Assembly (NCBI RefSeq): GCF_900111865.1
Contig: NZ_FOJS01000025.1
Location: 1 to 46,510, forward strand
From: Parageobacillus thermantarcticus
Lineage (GTDB): Bacteria > Bacillota > Bacilli > Bacillales > Anoxybacillaceae
Length of the DNA stretch: 46,510 bases
Reading direction: 5' to 3'
Part shown: piece after piece, positions 46,415 through 46,510 of the stretch
Layout of the letters: every line of letters starts with the position of its first letter
Numbering within the stretch: position 1 is the stretch's first letter
Program-made: the position numbers and the translations under genes
Notes under the pieces: generated by a model
Seen by the model: only the letters and a program-made list of their open reading frames with translations
Database searches by the model: none
What the model was told of the DNA's origin: nothing

Positions 46415-46510
46415 CTAGTCATCAGGCAGAGGCCGGCTATGCTCCTTTAGGGACTCAAGGTCGAATGGATGATATCGCGCCAGCTTCTCCGTGTCATCCT
46501 TGTTGTCTAG
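46415..46510 (-). CDS. C-terminal tail of an unidentified transposase-like protein (runs off window)
   Basis: Reading from the window edge on the minus strand, 31 codons end in TAG at 46415-46417, finishing LARYHPFDLESLKEHSRPLP. No internal stop. Context (window edge, inverted repeat, tnpB element next to it) suggests an insertion-sequence transposase; the family cannot be named from this fragment. Confidence 0.4.
   Translation of the reverse strand, partial: LDNKDDTEKLARYHPFDLESLKEHSRPLPDD

Overview
The window reads as a chromosomal segment of a thermophilic, spore-forming Bacillaceae, most likely Geobacillus or Parageobacillus. The evidence is an L-lactate dehydrogenase of the Parageobacillus type, two small acid-soluble spore protein genes (sspE, sspK), and a run of genes in Bacillus subtilis order: ygaE, ygaD, ygaC, ygaB, sspE, fabL, yfhS, mutY, then yfhP, yfhJ, sspK, ypzG-like, yfhH, recX, yfhF, yfhE, yfhD. 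Both ends of the window lie inside transposase genes. That fits a draft contig that stops at repeated insertion sequences.

Layout. 1-3.56 kb: end of an IS1634-like element, the C-terminal stump of a Bce-type sensor kinase, and an intact Bce-type ABC exporter behind a BceR-like operator. 3.6-6.3 kb: lactate permease broken by a 17-bp tandem duplication, and ldh under a promoter with two Rex sites. 6.5-9.1 kb: three-gene ABC-2 exporter. 9.2-15.2 kb: gsaB, then a large glutamate synthase gene with a frameshift in an A9 run, preceded by a perfect cre box. 15.4-22.1 kb: ygaE, ygaD, ygaC, ygaB, sspE, fabL, yfhS, mutY. 22.1-28.3 kb: a formate module made of a formate/nitrite channel, fdhD, a DUF2294 gene, a molybdenum formate dehydrogenase and a DUF1641 gene. 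28.4-33.7 kb: the yfh cluster of small sporulation and DNA-maintenance genes. 33.7-40.8 kb: a GT8 glycosyltransferase, then a CoA-thioester gene set (type III CoA-transferase, acyl-CoA dehydrogenase, DUF3870, LytTR regulator, acetyl-CoA hydrolase/transferase). 40.8-44.9 kb: a possible 14-residue membrane peptide, two acetyltransferases, rlmCD and an alkA-like glycosylase. 44.9-46.5 kb: a lone tnpB element with an unusual catalytic site, then a second transposase tail.

The most interesting signal is a pair of leader RNAs. fdhD and fdhA sit on opposite strands about 0.9 kb apart, yet each is preceded by a leader of the same design: a stem closing on UUUCCUUGU(U/C)AU, a linker with GAUGG, a helix based on UUGGUU...AACUA, then an intrinsic terminator placed just before the ribosome binding site. 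The shared bases and the covarying helix suggest a cis-regulatory RNA for the formate dehydrogenase genes that I cannot assign to a named class. Other regulatory RNA candidates are a terminator-ended leader before the CoA-transferase gene, a multi-hairpin element with a tRNA-like T-arm before an acetyltransferase gene, and a hairpin that would hide the sspE ribosome binding site only in read-through transcripts.
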